In this document: positions 1 to 7,025 of the stretch, one piece after another
Numbering within the stretch: position 1 is the first letter of the stretch
How the letters are laid out: each line of letters opens with the position of its first letter
Virus record (IMG/VR): IMGVR_UViG_3300045930_000147
Coordinates: 1-48,989 of that record
Length of the DNA stretch: 48,989 nt
Source: a virus
Direction: 5' to 3' (one strand)
The notes under the pieces: generated by a model
Database searches by the model: none
The model's input: only the letters and a program-made list of their open reading frames with translations
What the model was told of the DNA's origin: nothing
Program-made: the position numbers and the translations under genes

Positions 1-8
1 TCCGATCT
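1..8. other. Residual sequencing-adapter bases
   Basis: TCCGATCT equals the last eight bases of the common Illumina adapter. These are the only left-end bases not matched by the right end of the window, and they do not continue the reading frame that crosses the genome join. I treat them as a technical remnant, not phage DNA. Confidence 0.85.
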
Positions 9-134
9 GTGCATGCGGTCCTCCTGGAAAAGGCCTTCACCGACCGTTGCGAGCGCGAACGCCAATTTGGAGTCCGCGATATTGCCGCCGGCGTCGATTA
101 GTCCTGCCGCCTTGAAGGTCTCAGCGAGACCTAA
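9..134. repeat. Terminal direct repeat, left copy (circle closure)
   Basis: This 126-base stretch is identical to 48864-48989. It lies wholly inside the scaffold-type coding sequence, and that frame is intact only when the two copies are merged. This is what an assembler leaves on a circular or circularly permuted genome. A physical terminal repeat is possible but would split the gene. Confidence 0.9.
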
Positions 135-722
135 CCCCCGGAGCCCTGCTTTCGCATGACCGATATTCTTGATGTAGCCTTCGCCATCGGTCGGACCCCA
201 CTTTGCCAGGATCTCCTGGTGAGCACTGCCCACCCGACGCTTCATGCCTTCCTGCGCTTCATCCATTTGCTTGGCGAAGCGCTGCACAAATTTGTCGTGA
301 AGATGCTGGGCCTGCCTGGGGGACAAGTCAGCCTCATGCGACCAATTCTTGTATTCGGTCGCGAAGGCATCATCGTACGGGAAATTTTCCGGGACCCCCT
401 GCGGCAACTTGAAAGCGTAGTCGCCGGGAGTCTTCGGTTTCCCTAAGGCGGTATAGACCTTGTCGTAGTCTTCCCGCGGCGCGTTTGCCTCGGGAATGAC
501 AATGGCCTTACCGAGACGACCCTCCAATTCCCTGTACGAGTTTATCACTACGTCCGGGGTATTGGATTTGTCCCATCCCTTTTTCGTGACGAGATCACGG
601 TTGCCTGCATCCTGCAGACCGGAAAGCCACGACGAGTCGCCAACGACGGGCGAGGCCGGCGTTGACGGTTGCTGACCTTGGGGTTGCCCGCTTTGCGCGG
701 ACCCGCTCGGTGCATCTGGCAT
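9..722 (-). CDS. Capsid scaffolding/assembly protein (5' part, gene crosses the join)
   Basis: The ATG at 722 follows a strong GGAGGG ribosome site. Reading leftward gives 238 codons to base 9, then continues in frame at 48863 to a stop at 48687, for 296 residues in all. The N-terminus (about 30 residues) is Ser/Gln/Pro-rich. Next comes a segment with YDKVYTALGKPKTPGDYAFK, a pattern common in phage scaffold or capsid-assembly proteins, then an acidic helical middle (about residues 110-160). The position between portal and major capsid gene is the usual place for scaffold. Function is inferred from position and family pattern; no catalytic motif is seen. Confidence 0.75.
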
Positions 723-725
723 CTT

Positions 726-1079
726 TTATCCCTCCAATGGATTTGGCGCAATCCCGGTTGTACCTGCGGCCGTTTGTCGAGCGGCTAATTCCAATGAAAG
801 GATTTCTGCGTCCGACATTCGCAGGTATTGAAAGATGCGCCCGTAAGCTGCTCGCATCCCTTCATTGAAAACGATGGTGTCGCGATCGCCGGTCTCCGGC
901 GGCGTCACCCGATAAAATCCTGTGTAATTCGCAAGATCGACCAGGACCAGGCCTTGGTCCTCGCCATCCGGTGTCCCCGTAAAAACGCGCTGATAGGCGA
1001 GCGCGATACGCGCTTCGGCTTCAAAGCGCGAAGCCGGCTGACCTGACAAAAGCCTTATCAGGCTTTGGAAGAAGGGCAT
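726..1079 (-). CDS. Hypothetical protein between portal and scaffold
   Basis: 117 residues if translation starts at the ATG at 1079 (MPFFQSLIRLL). A longer in-frame start at 1157 lies inside the upstream zinc-protein gene and has no better ribosome site. The protein looks soluble and mixed alpha/beta, with helical N- and C-terminal parts. The start overlaps the end of the zinc gene by 22 bases, suggesting translational coupling. It ends three bases before the scaffold start. Its position fits a small head-completion or assembly accessory protein, but no family is recognised. Confidence 0.65.
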   Translation of the reverse strand: MPFFQSLIRLLSGQPASRFEAEARIALAYQRVFTGTPDGEDQGLVLVDLANYTGFYRVTPPETGDRDTIVFNEGMRAAYGRIFQYLRMSDAEILSLELAARQTAAGTTGIAPNPLEG

Positions 1080-1300
1080 GGGATCTTTCGCGCATAAAGA
1101 ATGCCTTTGATGGTTCGGTAGGCATAGCCGTCCTGGGTCGGACCCGGACACGGACAATCGGCATAATCAATGTCACAGTTCGGGCAAATACCGAAGGCGC
1201 CGCAATCAGCGGCGAAGACGACGCGGATCCACTTACGCGCCGGACGGGAAGCCCGACGACGGCGGGACCGGGGCCTTTCCGAATTGGCTAAGGAGTGCAT
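1058..1300 (-). CDS. Small cysteine-rich (zinc-binding-like) protein
   Basis: 80 residues: a very basic N-terminus (SRRRRASRPARK) followed by CGAFGICPNCDIDYADCPCPG, a Cys-dense stretch resembling a zinc ribbon. It begins inside the last 68 bases of the portal frame. No good ribosome site is visible, so translation may be coupled to the portal. The first part of the ORF may be an over-extension, but I find no alternative ATG/GTG/TTG before the Cys cluster. Cellular role unknown. Confidence 0.6.
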   Translation of the reverse strand: MHSLANSERPRSRRRRASRPARKWIRVVFAADCGAFGICPNCDIDYADCPCPGPTQDGYAYRTIKGILYARKIPCPSSKA

Positions 1301-3134
1301 TTGTTGACTGCATTGCTTGGTCCGTTGCCGTCGGATTGTTGGTCATTCCGCCCTTCATGCGATCGAGCAAGCCGCCCATGGCGTCGGCAATCGCCGGAGC
1401 GGTTTGCGCAGTTTCACCGACATTGCGGCCGGCAATCGAGGCGTCTTTCGCCATTTCGGCGCCTTGTTTGCCCATGGCCATGGCCTTCATCATGTTCTGT
1501 TGCTGCATCGTGGCCTGACGATTTTGCGCCATGACCGTCTCGGGCACGATCACGTCGGCCGGCGCTCCAAAGATCTCGCGCAACAGGCGCACGGTCTTAT
1601 CGAGATCGAAATTGTCGAGAATGTCCGGCTTCACCTTCACCATTGGCAGGGCGACATTGAGCAATTGCGTGGTGCCGACACCTTCATTGGCCCGCCGCAT
1701 GCGGTCCAATGGCGAGGTCATCTTGACCGAGATCGGCATGCCGCGCAGCGATTCGGGCGGCGCCAGCGGCGAATTCGGACGGAAAATCCCGCGCCGGCTC
1801 AGAATGCCGAGCTCGCGATCGCACATGACAGACAGGGCGCCTTGGATCTTGCCGCCGGCCGGACCGAGCAATTCGCCCTTTTCGTTCGACCGAATCATCG
1901 CCTCGGTCGCGGTCATTTCCGGGTTTTTAATGAGTGTTTGGAACAGGTTAATGTAGAGGGTTTCCTTGACCTGGGTGCGCCGCACCTCCATGACTTTCTC
2001 GGCAAAGTCGGGCGATTGCGCCGTAATCAGCGGCTTGACCCGCAGCGAGCCGTCGGCGCCGACCGCGCCCAAATTGACGGCGCGGGGATTGAGGTTCGGC
2101 CGGTTCATCACCCCGTCATTGGGCATTCCGAGCGGCGGATCGGTCCACTGCCCGAAGGCGCGGAGCTCGCCCTTGCCCATGAGTTGCAGCGATTTGATTT
2201 CCGAGAGCGCCAGCATGATCGGGCTTTCGGCATAAGGCCCGTTGTCTTGCTGCAGCCAGTGATAGACGGAGAAGGGGAATTCGTGAAAGCCGCCGTCGCC
2301 CAGCATGTGCTCGGTGTCGATCTCACAATAGTAGGAAGCGATTTGGCTTCCCCGCATTGTGCCCTCGAGATTGGCGCTTCCCATTTCCATGCGCGGGCAG
2401 ACAGCGTGAATAACCGGCACGATCACATCGTATTCGCCGTTATCCCAAGCTTGCTGCACCCTGGTTGAGACGCGCTTACGCTCGAACTTCTGCACCAATT
2501 GCTTCACGGTGAAGCGTCGGATCCGGAAATTGGTATCGACGTTGCCGTAGTCGTTGGTCGCCAGCAGGTTTTCGGTGAGCGGACAGTATTGATAGCGGTA
2601 GGGCGTCGGCACGTCGCCTGGCCGGATGCGCATGTCGTCTTGCTCGATATACATAACGCCGGTCCCGAAGGCGACACACGATCGCATGGCTTTTTGGTGT
2701 GACGGGATAAAGCCGGCGCGGGGATCGTAGCGCAGCGCAAATTGGAAATTGCGTAGCCGTTCCAGGTAAATGTTTTCCTCATCCGTGGTCTTGTCGTGCA
2801 TGATGTCGGCAACGCTCAAGCCGTGCCACTTTTCCGATTGCGGCGTGACGAGCGATTCCATGCCGGACGCCAGCCGGTCGCAGGCCATCATGCCGGTATT
2901 GTCGTAGATCGATTTCACGCGATTGGTGGAATTCGGGCCAGGCATGGTGCTGCCGCTAATGCGACCGCTGCCATAACCACTGACGCCGCCGCCGTACATC
3001 ATGTACGAGAATGCGGTCTCCACCGATTCGGTCGGCATCACCAGCTTGGCAATGTCGAGCCAGATCGTGACCCAATTCACGCGATCGGAAGACATGACAT
3101 TGGCGCGATCAATAATGTCTGCCGCTATGCCCAC
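1233..3134 (-). CDS. Portal protein (head-to-tail connector)
   Basis: 633 residues. It resembles the phage head-tail connecting protein family of T7-like and related podoviruses. The N-terminal helical region has MACDRLASGMESLVTPQSEK, matching the family pattern of an ASG-type turn before a 'large-portion' wing. The centre has long alternating strands, and the C-terminus is rich in Met/Gln/Ala, as portals often are at the DNA-channel end. The product would form the ring at one capsid vertex through which TerL pumps DNA and to which the gp11-like adaptor (46540-47124) docks. It is followed by head-assembly genes in the usual order. Confidence 0.9.
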   Translation of the reverse strand: MGIAADIIDRANVMSSDRVNWVTIWLDIAKLVMPTESVETAFSYMMYGGGVSGYGSGRISGSTMPGPNSTNRVKSIYDNTGMMACDRLASGMESLVTPQSEKWHGLSVADIMHDKTTDEENIYLERLRNFQFALRYDPRAGFIPSHQKAMRSCVAFGTGVMYIEQDDMRIRPGDVPTPYRYQYCPLTENLLATNDYGNVDTNFRIRRFTVKQLVQKFERKRVSTRVQQAWDNGEYDVIVPVIHAVCPRMEMGSANLEGTMRGSQIASYYCEIDTEHMLGDGGFHEFPFSVYHWLQQDNGPYAESPIMLALSEIKSLQLMGKGELRAFGQWTDPPLGMPNDGVMNRPNLNPRAVNLGAVGADGSLRVKPLITAQSPDFAEKVMEVRRTQVKETLYINLFQTLIKNPEMTATEAMIRSNEKGELLGPAGGKIQGALSVMCDRELGILSRRGIFRPNSPLAPPESLRGMPISVKMTSPLDRMRRANEGVGTTQLLNVALPMVKVKPDILDNFDLDKTVRLLREIFGAPADVIVPETVMAQNRQATMQQQNMMKAMAMGKQGAEMAKDASIAGRNVGETAQTAPAIADAMGGLLDRMKGGMTNNPTATDQAMQSTNALLSQFGKAPVPPSSGFPSGA

Positions 3135-3137
3135 GAT

Positions 3138-3446
3138 CTAGCCTCCGTACCGGTTATAGGCTTCGATCTCGTACGGATTTTTGCGGTAGCCTACGCGCAA
3201 CAAAAACCAAAAATACTTAAGGTGCCAGCGGATCAATCCTTCGCGTTCCATCTGTTCGTAGTGCACCCGCTCATGCTGGCGTAGCACCTCGAGTTGGCCG
3301 CGGGCATAAATGTCGCGCCGGACGTGAACGCAACGCCATGGCATCGGGATTGCCCACATATCGAACGGCCGCAGGAAGCAGTGTTCCCACAGCCAATTGG
3401 CCGGCCTAAACCATGGTTCCCAATACAGCTTGGCGGGCGGTCCCAT
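3138..3446 (-). CDS. Small HExxH-containing protein (putative metallopeptidase)
   Basis: 102 residues. The central LRQHERVHYEQMEREG contains HERVH, a textbook HExxH zinc-protease signature. It is followed by an aromatic helix and NPYEIEAYNR, where the Glu could act as a third metal ligand. The N-terminus is Trp-rich (EPWFRPANWLWEH). The start ATG shares one base with the stop of the upstream gene (TAATG). It sits immediately before the portal among virion genes, so it may process or remodel a virion or host envelope protein. Catalysis is inferred from the motif alone. Confidence 0.7.
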   Translation of the reverse strand: MGPPAKLYWEPWFRPANWLWEHCFLRPFDMWAIPMPWRCVHVRRDIYARGQLEVLRQHERVHYEQMEREGLIRWHLKYFWFLLRVGYRKNPYEIEAYNRYGG

Positions 3447-3640
3447 TACGTAACCTGTGAAGCGGCGCGGCTCGCGCCCAGCACGACCGGCGGGTTATCC
3501 TGAATTTTTTGCGTCAATTGTTTGTCGGACTCGTCCAACCGGTTCAGACGATCACGCTGTTCCTGGTCAGTTTGCGACGGCCCCGTCGAAGACGACGGAT
3601 AAGGCACGTACTGCGTTTGGCCGCTGGAAAAGCACATCAT
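3446..3640 (-). CDS. Small Met-Cys N-terminal protein, tandem paralogue D
   Basis: 64 residues starting MMCFSSGQTQYVP and ending QDNPPVVLGASRAASQVT. It resembles its upstream neighbour at 3637-3849 in the MMCF start, the QYxP element, the DNPP...LG segment and the S-x-VT end. The two are therefore probably tandem duplicates that have diverged. The middle is a charged helix (EQRDRLNRLDESDKQLTQK). Start and upstream stop overlap as ATGA. Function unknown; the location among virion genes suggests a minor virion or ejection component. Confidence 0.75.
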   Translation of the reverse strand: MMCFSSGQTQYVPYPSSSTGPSQTDQEQRDRLNRLDESDKQLTQKIQDNPPVVLGASRAASQVT

Positions 3641-3849
3641 GTCACCCCTGACACTGCGGAGCCCTTGGCGGTCCCGCCCAGCGTGTCGGCCGGCGGATTG
3701 TCAATCAATTGCGTTTGCCCGGAGAGCAAGCCGGCGCGGATCTCCTGAAAGCGCTGGAATGAATCGGAACCGGGCGGCGCCGGCGTGTCTTTTGGCGCCT
3801 GCGGTTGTGGCATGTATTGCGGTGAACTTCCTCCCCCGAAGCACATCAC
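3637..3849 (-). CDS. Small Met-Cys N-terminal protein, tandem paralogue C
   Basis: 70 residues starting MMCFGGGSSPQYMPQPQAPK, then a short charged helix and IDNPPADTLGGTAKG, ending SGVT. It is the closest relative of the 3446-3640 product. Gly-rich then Pro/Gln-rich N-terminus, low complexity, no signal peptide. ATGA overlaps on both sides place it in one translational chain. No known function; see the finding on the Met-Cys array. Confidence 0.75.
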   Translation of the reverse strand: MMCFGGGSSPQYMPQPQAPKDTPAPPGSDSFQRFQEIRAGLLSGQTQLIDNPPADTLGGTAKGSAVSGVT

Positions 3850-4052
3850 TCGTTTCCTCGCTGTTTTCTATCAGGCTCGGAAATTTTGGTTGCGTTCGAT
3901 CCGTACTTATCGATCGCCTGCGCATTCTTGGCGGCATCATCGCCAAGCGCTGCATGCAATCGCGCCAATCGCGCCACCTCGGCCTGGCTGGCGCCGCCCG
4001 GATCGGGCGGAGTGTAGTATTGAACTTGATTGCCGCCGCCGCCCATGCACAT
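3846..4052 (-). CDS. Small Met-Cys N-terminal protein, tandem member B
   Basis: 68 residues starting MCMGGGGNQVQYYTPPDPGG, followed by an Ala-rich helix (QAEVARLARLHAALGDDAAK) and a charged tail. It shares the MC-x-G start and the QYxxP element with its neighbours, but the C-terminal half does not match them. It sits 9 bases after the previous gene and has an ATGA overlap with the next one. Likely a minor virion protein by position only. Confidence 0.75.
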   Translation of the reverse strand: MCMGGGGNQVQYYTPPDPGGASQAEVARLARLHAALGDDAAKNAQAIDKYGSNATKISEPDRKQRGNE

Positions 4053-4061
4053 GGCGGTCTC

Positions 4062-4268
4062 CTATGCGACGTTTGATTGACCGAGTTTGACGGCTTGCGA
4101 AGTCGTGCCGTAGTCGGATGCACCAAGGCCGCCGGTGAGAACGGTTGACCCCAGGCCGGCCGCGGCGATCGCCTTTTGCCGTTCCTGTTGCACTCGCGTC
4201 AAAGCTTCTTGTTTGTCAGTTGACGGTGGCTGGGGCGGAGGGGGCGGAGGCGGGCTTCCCATGCACAT
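4062..4268 (-). CDS. Small Met-Cys N-terminal polyproline protein, tandem member A
   Basis: The ATG at 4268 has a GGAG site eight bases upstream, giving 68 residues: MCMGSPPPPPPPQPP, then a helix (KQEALTRVQQERQKAIAAA) and a Gly/Thr-rich tail. It begins inside the last 53 bases of the GNAT-like gene. The polyproline stretch and Met-Cys start link it to the three genes that follow. Similar short 'MCxGG' proteins occur near portal genes in other podoviruses (established pattern). Function unknown. Confidence 0.75.
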   Translation of the reverse strand: MCMGSPPPPPPPQPPSTDKQEALTRVQQERQKAIAAAGLGSTVLTGGLGASDYGTTSQAVKLGQSNVA

Positions 4269-4815
4269 GGTCTTTGTCTCCGAAGGTGGCGTTGCCGTGC
4301 TTCCCGAATCCGGCAAATTCGGAACGTAGCCAGCTATACTGCAGGAATCGCTCTTTGTCTTTACCCCACTGCGGGAGCTCGCAATCCTGCCGGAAACCAA
4401 GCCATTCCAGCCAGCGGTGTGCTTGATGGTGCGTGGCGATTGAACGCGCCTCGATGCGGATGGCGCCGAGCGCATCGAGTCGATCGATCAATGATGGTTT
4501 GGCTTTTGCCCAGCGGGCTATCTCGGCCATGCACAGGTTCTTTTTGGGCGACCCCCAGGCCCAGGCCGACAACAGGTGCGGCATCAAAAGATGCTGCGGG
4601 GTAAATCCAAACGCGAATTCCGGATTGTCGTTAAGCCAGGCGCACCAGGCAATTCCGCCGTAGGCATCGAGCGCTTCCCAGGTCAGATAGCCGCATTCGG
4701 TCATGTTACGCGGACCTGAGGCTAAGATTTCCTGCTTATCCTCTGCGGTCGCGTTGGCGGCGACGTAACAAAGGTCACGTCGGGTTGCCAGGCGGATCTC
4801 CACCTTCACTGCCAT
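4216..4815 (-). CDS. GNAT-fold-like internal virion protein (T7 gp13-like)
   Basis: 199 residues. The segment from residue 1 to about 150 resembles phage proteins of the gp13/GNAT-like group. It has an RxATRRDLCYVAANATAED start, a MTECGYLTWEAL loop, strands around FAFGFTPQHLL, a helix with LCMAEIARWAKAK, and ATHHQAHRWLEWLGF, which resembles the acetyltransferase ending. The Pro/Ser tail overlaps the next gene. In T7 the gp13 relative is needed for virion assembly. Whether this one still acetylates anything cannot be told. It overlaps the upstream gene by 41 bases. Confidence 0.65.
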   Translation of the reverse strand: MAVKVEIRLATRRDLCYVAANATAEDKQEILASGPRNMTECGYLTWEALDAYGGIAWCAWLNDNPEFAFGFTPQHLLMPHLLSAWAWGSPKKNLCMAEIARWAKAKPSLIDRLDALGAIRIEARSIATHHQAHRWLEWLGFRQDCELPQWGKDKERFLQYSWLRSEFAGFGKHGNATFGDKDHVHGKPASAPSAPATVN

Positions 4816-5158
4816 TGCCTTTTTTGCCTTTTTGTTCGTCGCCGTAGGACGGTTCGCGCACCATGATAATGGCCGGTTGCTGGCGCTTTGCTTTGCAGGC
4901 GATATAGAACAAGGCCCGCCCTGGCCCCGTCGCTTTGACGACGGTCTCGGGCGGGCCGTGATCGTGATAGCCGTTTTCGCGCAACAGCTTTAGAAAATGC
5001 CGGGACGCCGATAGCGCGGCGGATTTCATTTCGTCTTCCGGCGAAAAATCCCCCGCCGCGATGAACAGCATTTCGACCGAGAACACCTGCAGCTTGGGGT
5101 CGTAGATCACGCTACCAATTTGCAGGGTCCCCGCGCTGCGCGGTTGCAAAGGTTTCAT
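4775..5158 (-). CDS. Hypothetical virion-block protein
   Basis: 127 residues. The first ~95 residues look like a compact alpha/beta domain (IGSVIYDPKLQVFSVEMLFIAAG, then a helix, then strands). The last ~25 are low-complexity Lys/Gly/Pro. Ten bases separate it from the upstream gene and it overlaps the next by 41 bases. No family recognised. Confidence 0.65.
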   Translation of the reverse strand: MKPLQPRSAGTLQIGSVIYDPKLQVFSVEMLFIAAGDFSPEDEMKSAALSASRHFLKLLRENGYHDHGPPETVVKATGPGRALFYIACKAKRQQPAIIMVREPSYGDEQKGKKGNGSEGGDPPGNPT

Positions 5159-5167
5159 CCGTTCGCG

Positions 5168-5467
5168 TCACGTAGATGCGGCGGCCACATTGGTAGCGCC
5201 GCCGGCCGGCGGCGGCGACTTTCCCAGGTCAACGTCCTCGATCTTGACGCTTTGCATGTTGACCATAAACGGAGGCTGACCAAACCGATGCACGATTATC
5301 TGGTCAGGGTTGTTGTCGTGAATGGCGGAACTGCCGCCCATGCGATCGACAAGCGCCAGGATGAGCGGGCGTATCCGCTCCTCCTCGGCGGACTTTTTCG
5401 CCGCCTTGCGGACGCGCTTCTTGGCCCTTTTCTTGGCGGCTTTTTTCGTCTTTTTACCCTTCGGCAT
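5168..5467 (-). CDS. Lys/Arg-rich N-terminus hypothetical protein
   Basis: The start at 5467 has a good GGGAG site nine bases upstream, giving 99 residues. Residues 1-25 are nearly all Lys, Arg and Ala (MPKGKKTKKAAKKRAKKRV), like histone-tail-type DNA- or RNA-binding segments. The rest is an acidic-to-neutral domain (PLILALVDRMGG...FMVNMQSVKIEDVDLG). A longer in-frame start at 5524 lies inside the preceding gene and lacks a ribosome site. Nucleic-acid binding is a guess from composition only. Confidence 0.7.
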   Translation of the reverse strand: MPKGKKTKKAAKKRAKKRVRKAAKKSAEEERIRPLILALVDRMGGSSAIHDNNPDQIIVHRFGQPPFMVNMQSVKIEDVDLGKSPPPAGGATNVAAAST

Positions 5468-5663
5468 TTTCGATTCTCCCTGTTGACAGGTCGACCACAA
5501 TGGCCGGCCCCCGCGGTCTCTCAATCACGACGATGTCGGAGTCGTAGATTGTGTACCGAAGATCGAGACGCATGAGTAGGCGATAGAAGGCGGAACGAGC
5601 GCAACGATTTTGCTCGGCCAGCTTCATGTAGGGGACGCGATCGAGCGCCAGGTCAAGCGACAC
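5454..5663 (-). CDS. Small hypothetical protein (GTG start)
   Basis: 69 residues if started at the GTG at 5663, which has an AAAGG site upstream and overlaps the stop of the previous gene. The N-terminal half (LAEQNRCARSAFYRLLMRL) could form a short helix pair of HTH type. The C-terminal half is strand-like (IYDSDIVVIERPRGPAIVVD). It overlaps the Lys-rich gene by 14 bases. The in-frame extension to 5834 is antisense-like sequence over the previous gene and is not included. Confidence 0.55.
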   Translation of the reverse strand: MSLDLALDRVPYMKLAEQNRCARSAFYRLLMRLDLRYTIYDSDIVVIERPRGPAIVVDLSTGRIENAEG

Positions 5664-5919
5664 TGAATGCACCTTTGCGTTCACGCATTTCGAGCGAGGC
5701 CTTGAGCACATCGTCCTCGCGCTGGGCCAGGTCGCGGGCTCGGGCATCCAGGCACACCGCGGCGAATTCAATCTCTGCGCACAGCCGGTCGAGGGTGGCG
5801 GCGCGGCGGATGAGATCGGCGGCCATGCTGTCAAGCATTTGCGCGTCGATAAGGCTGGCGTTCACCTTTGCCGGCGCAAGGCTTGGCGCGTCATGTTTAT
5901 TGCCGAACATTTCCATCAT
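5653..5919 (-). CDS. Helical hypothetical protein
   Basis: 88 residues. The start at 5919 overlaps the upstream stop (ATGA). From residue 20 on it is almost entirely helical with heptad-like spacing (LDSMAADLIRRAATLDRLCAEIEF... ARARDLAQREDDVLKASLEM), suggesting a coiled coil. No motif or family recognised. Confidence 0.65.
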   Translation of the reverse strand: MMEMFGNKHDAPSLAPAKVNASLIDAQMLDSMAADLIRRAATLDRLCAEIEFAAVCLDARARDLAQREDDVLKASLEMRERKGAFSVA

Positions 5920-6227
5920 CCTATTGTCGGCGGGCCGGCCTGCGGATGCTCCGGTCCGTACAATCGCAGCACCTCCGCTTTGGTCTTGTCCGCGACGTAT
6001 TGCTTGAATCGGAACAGGATCAGGTCGGCAATCTGGTAGTCGTCCATGCCGCCCTTGCGGCATTCCTTCATCCATTCGACGATTTTCTCCGCCGCCATCG
6101 AATAGGCGGCGTTTGCCAGGGCCTCGCGCACAGGTCGCGGCAGCATGTCGAAATAGTCAAAATGATTGGCCTCAAGGACGATCTTTTCGCCCTTGATGTT
6201 TCCGTGCTTCGAATCAGTCGTGCTCAT
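5916..6227 (-). CDS. Conserved-type phage hypothetical protein, first gene after a promoter
   Basis: 103 residues. A compact helical core contains DYFDMLPRPVREALANAA and a KTKAEVLRLYGPEHPQ end; short proteins with an 'LPxxVRxAL' core are frequent in alphaproteobacterial phages (recalled pattern, not checked). It starts only a few bases after the likely transcription start of the promoter at 6235-6263, so the message may be nearly leaderless. The nearest SD-like sequence (GAGG) is 13 bases upstream. Confidence 0.7.
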   Translation of the reverse strand: MSTTDSKHGNIKGEKIVLEANHFDYFDMLPRPVREALANAAYSMAAEKIVEWMKECRKGGMDDYQIADLILFRFKQYVADKTKAEVLRLYGPEHPQAGPPTIG

Positions 6228-6234
6228 GGCAGCG

Positions 6235-6276
6235 AATAATCCTCGATTTTTGCCGGAGGTCAAGAGTGGCCTTGAC
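6235..6276 (-). promoter_or_regulatory. Leftward promoter overlapping a GTCAAG-N6-CTTGAC palindrome
   Basis: The palindrome GTCAAG-agtggc-CTTGAC lies at 6259-6276. On the minus strand its outer arm supplies a -35 (TTGACC, 6263-6258), with a -10-like GATTAT 16 bases on (6241-6236). Predicted initiation is near 6229, almost at the ATG at 6227. Read as a promoter with an operator-like element over the -35; not tested. Confidence 0.5.
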
Positions 6277-6288
6277 AGGTCCACAGAC

Positions 6289-6627
6289 TTAAAAGGTCCC
6301 CGCAATGCGCAGGTCCCATGGCAGAAAACGCAGCAGAATATCAAGCGGGACCGGCGTTATGAGAAGCGGCCCCCGCGGGGCAAGCGCCACGGCAGCGACC
6401 GGGAGGCGAACCGCGCCATAGGCCGGAACGGGCGGCTTTTTGCCCATCCTGTGCCGGGTGCGGCCGCGCTGGTTATCCCAGCATCGCGCCGGCCCATGCC
6501 AATATAGATGGTCCCGCGGGTACTTAGCGCGGGCTTCCCGCATCGTCATGCAGGATGGCGAGGCATCCACCCGCACGATCGCAATGGCAAGCGCGATGGC
6601 CAGGCTACTTAAGAGCAACGCCCGCAT
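6289..6627 (-). CDS. Secreted hypothetical protein resembling Rhizobiales exported proteins
   Basis: 112 residues with a clear N-terminal signal peptide (MRALLLSSLAIALAIAIVRVDA). The mature part has a two-Cys motif around CMTMREARAKYP...HLYWHGPARCWD, a pattern I know from exported Rhizobiales proteins (established pattern, not searched). The tail is Pro/Leu-rich. The start overlaps the end of the upstream coiled-coil gene by 23 bases. It probably acts in the periplasm; role unknown. It is one of the better host clues in the window. Confidence 0.7.
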   Translation of the reverse strand: MRALLLSSLAIALAIAIVRVDASPSCMTMREARAKYPRDHLYWHGPARCWDNQRGRTRHRMGKKPPVPAYGAVRLPVAAVALAPRGPLLITPVPLDILLRFLPWDLRIAGTF

Positions 6628-7009
6628 TCTCGCCCCCGTTGACCGGCAAGCGTCGAATCAGGTTTTCCAGCCTGGCAGTATCAACCGCCGCAGGTTCCGG
6701 CTTGGGCTGTGGCACGGCCGCCGGGGCAAAGGCTGCAGCCTTGGCGGCGCGCATGGCCTCATCGATGGTCATGCGGACGGTGTTCAGATTGGTGACGAGC
6801 TCCGTTGAGAAGCGCATGTAGTGGTCACGCTCGGCCATGGCCTGGGCCAGGCGACTTTCGAGTTGCGATGATTTTTCGCGGAACAGCGCCAGGTCGACCC
6901 GCAGGCGATCGTTCTCGGCCTGCAATTGGTCGCGATGGATCACGATTTGATTGAGCGCTTCCACCCCCTTGGCCGCTGTTTCCTGCAGCGTCGGCGTTTT
7001 CGGTGTCAT
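6605..7009 (-). CDS. Coiled-coil hypothetical protein
   Basis: The ATG at 7009 has an AGGAG site, giving 134 residues. Residues 10-85 form a long heptad-type helix (LNQIVIHRDQLQAENDRLRV... LESRLAQAMAERDHYMRF), followed by a Pro/Ala hinge and a short C-terminal helix. Probably an elongated dimer; function unknown. Confidence 0.7.
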   Translation of the reverse strand: MTPKTPTLQETAAKGVEALNQIVIHRDQLQAENDRLRVDLALFREKSSQLESRLAQAMAERDHYMRFSTELVTNLNTVRMTIDEAMRAAKAAAFAPAAVPQPKPEPAAVDTARLENLIRRLPVNGGENAGVALK

Positions 7010-7025
7010 GGCTTTCTCCTGTTGC

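Noticed and set aside
1317-2468. 383-residue rightward ORF antisense to the portal gene
   Set aside because: It mirrors the portal frame, has His/Arg-rich composition typical of GC-rich antisense frames and no ribosome site; the portal is far better supported.
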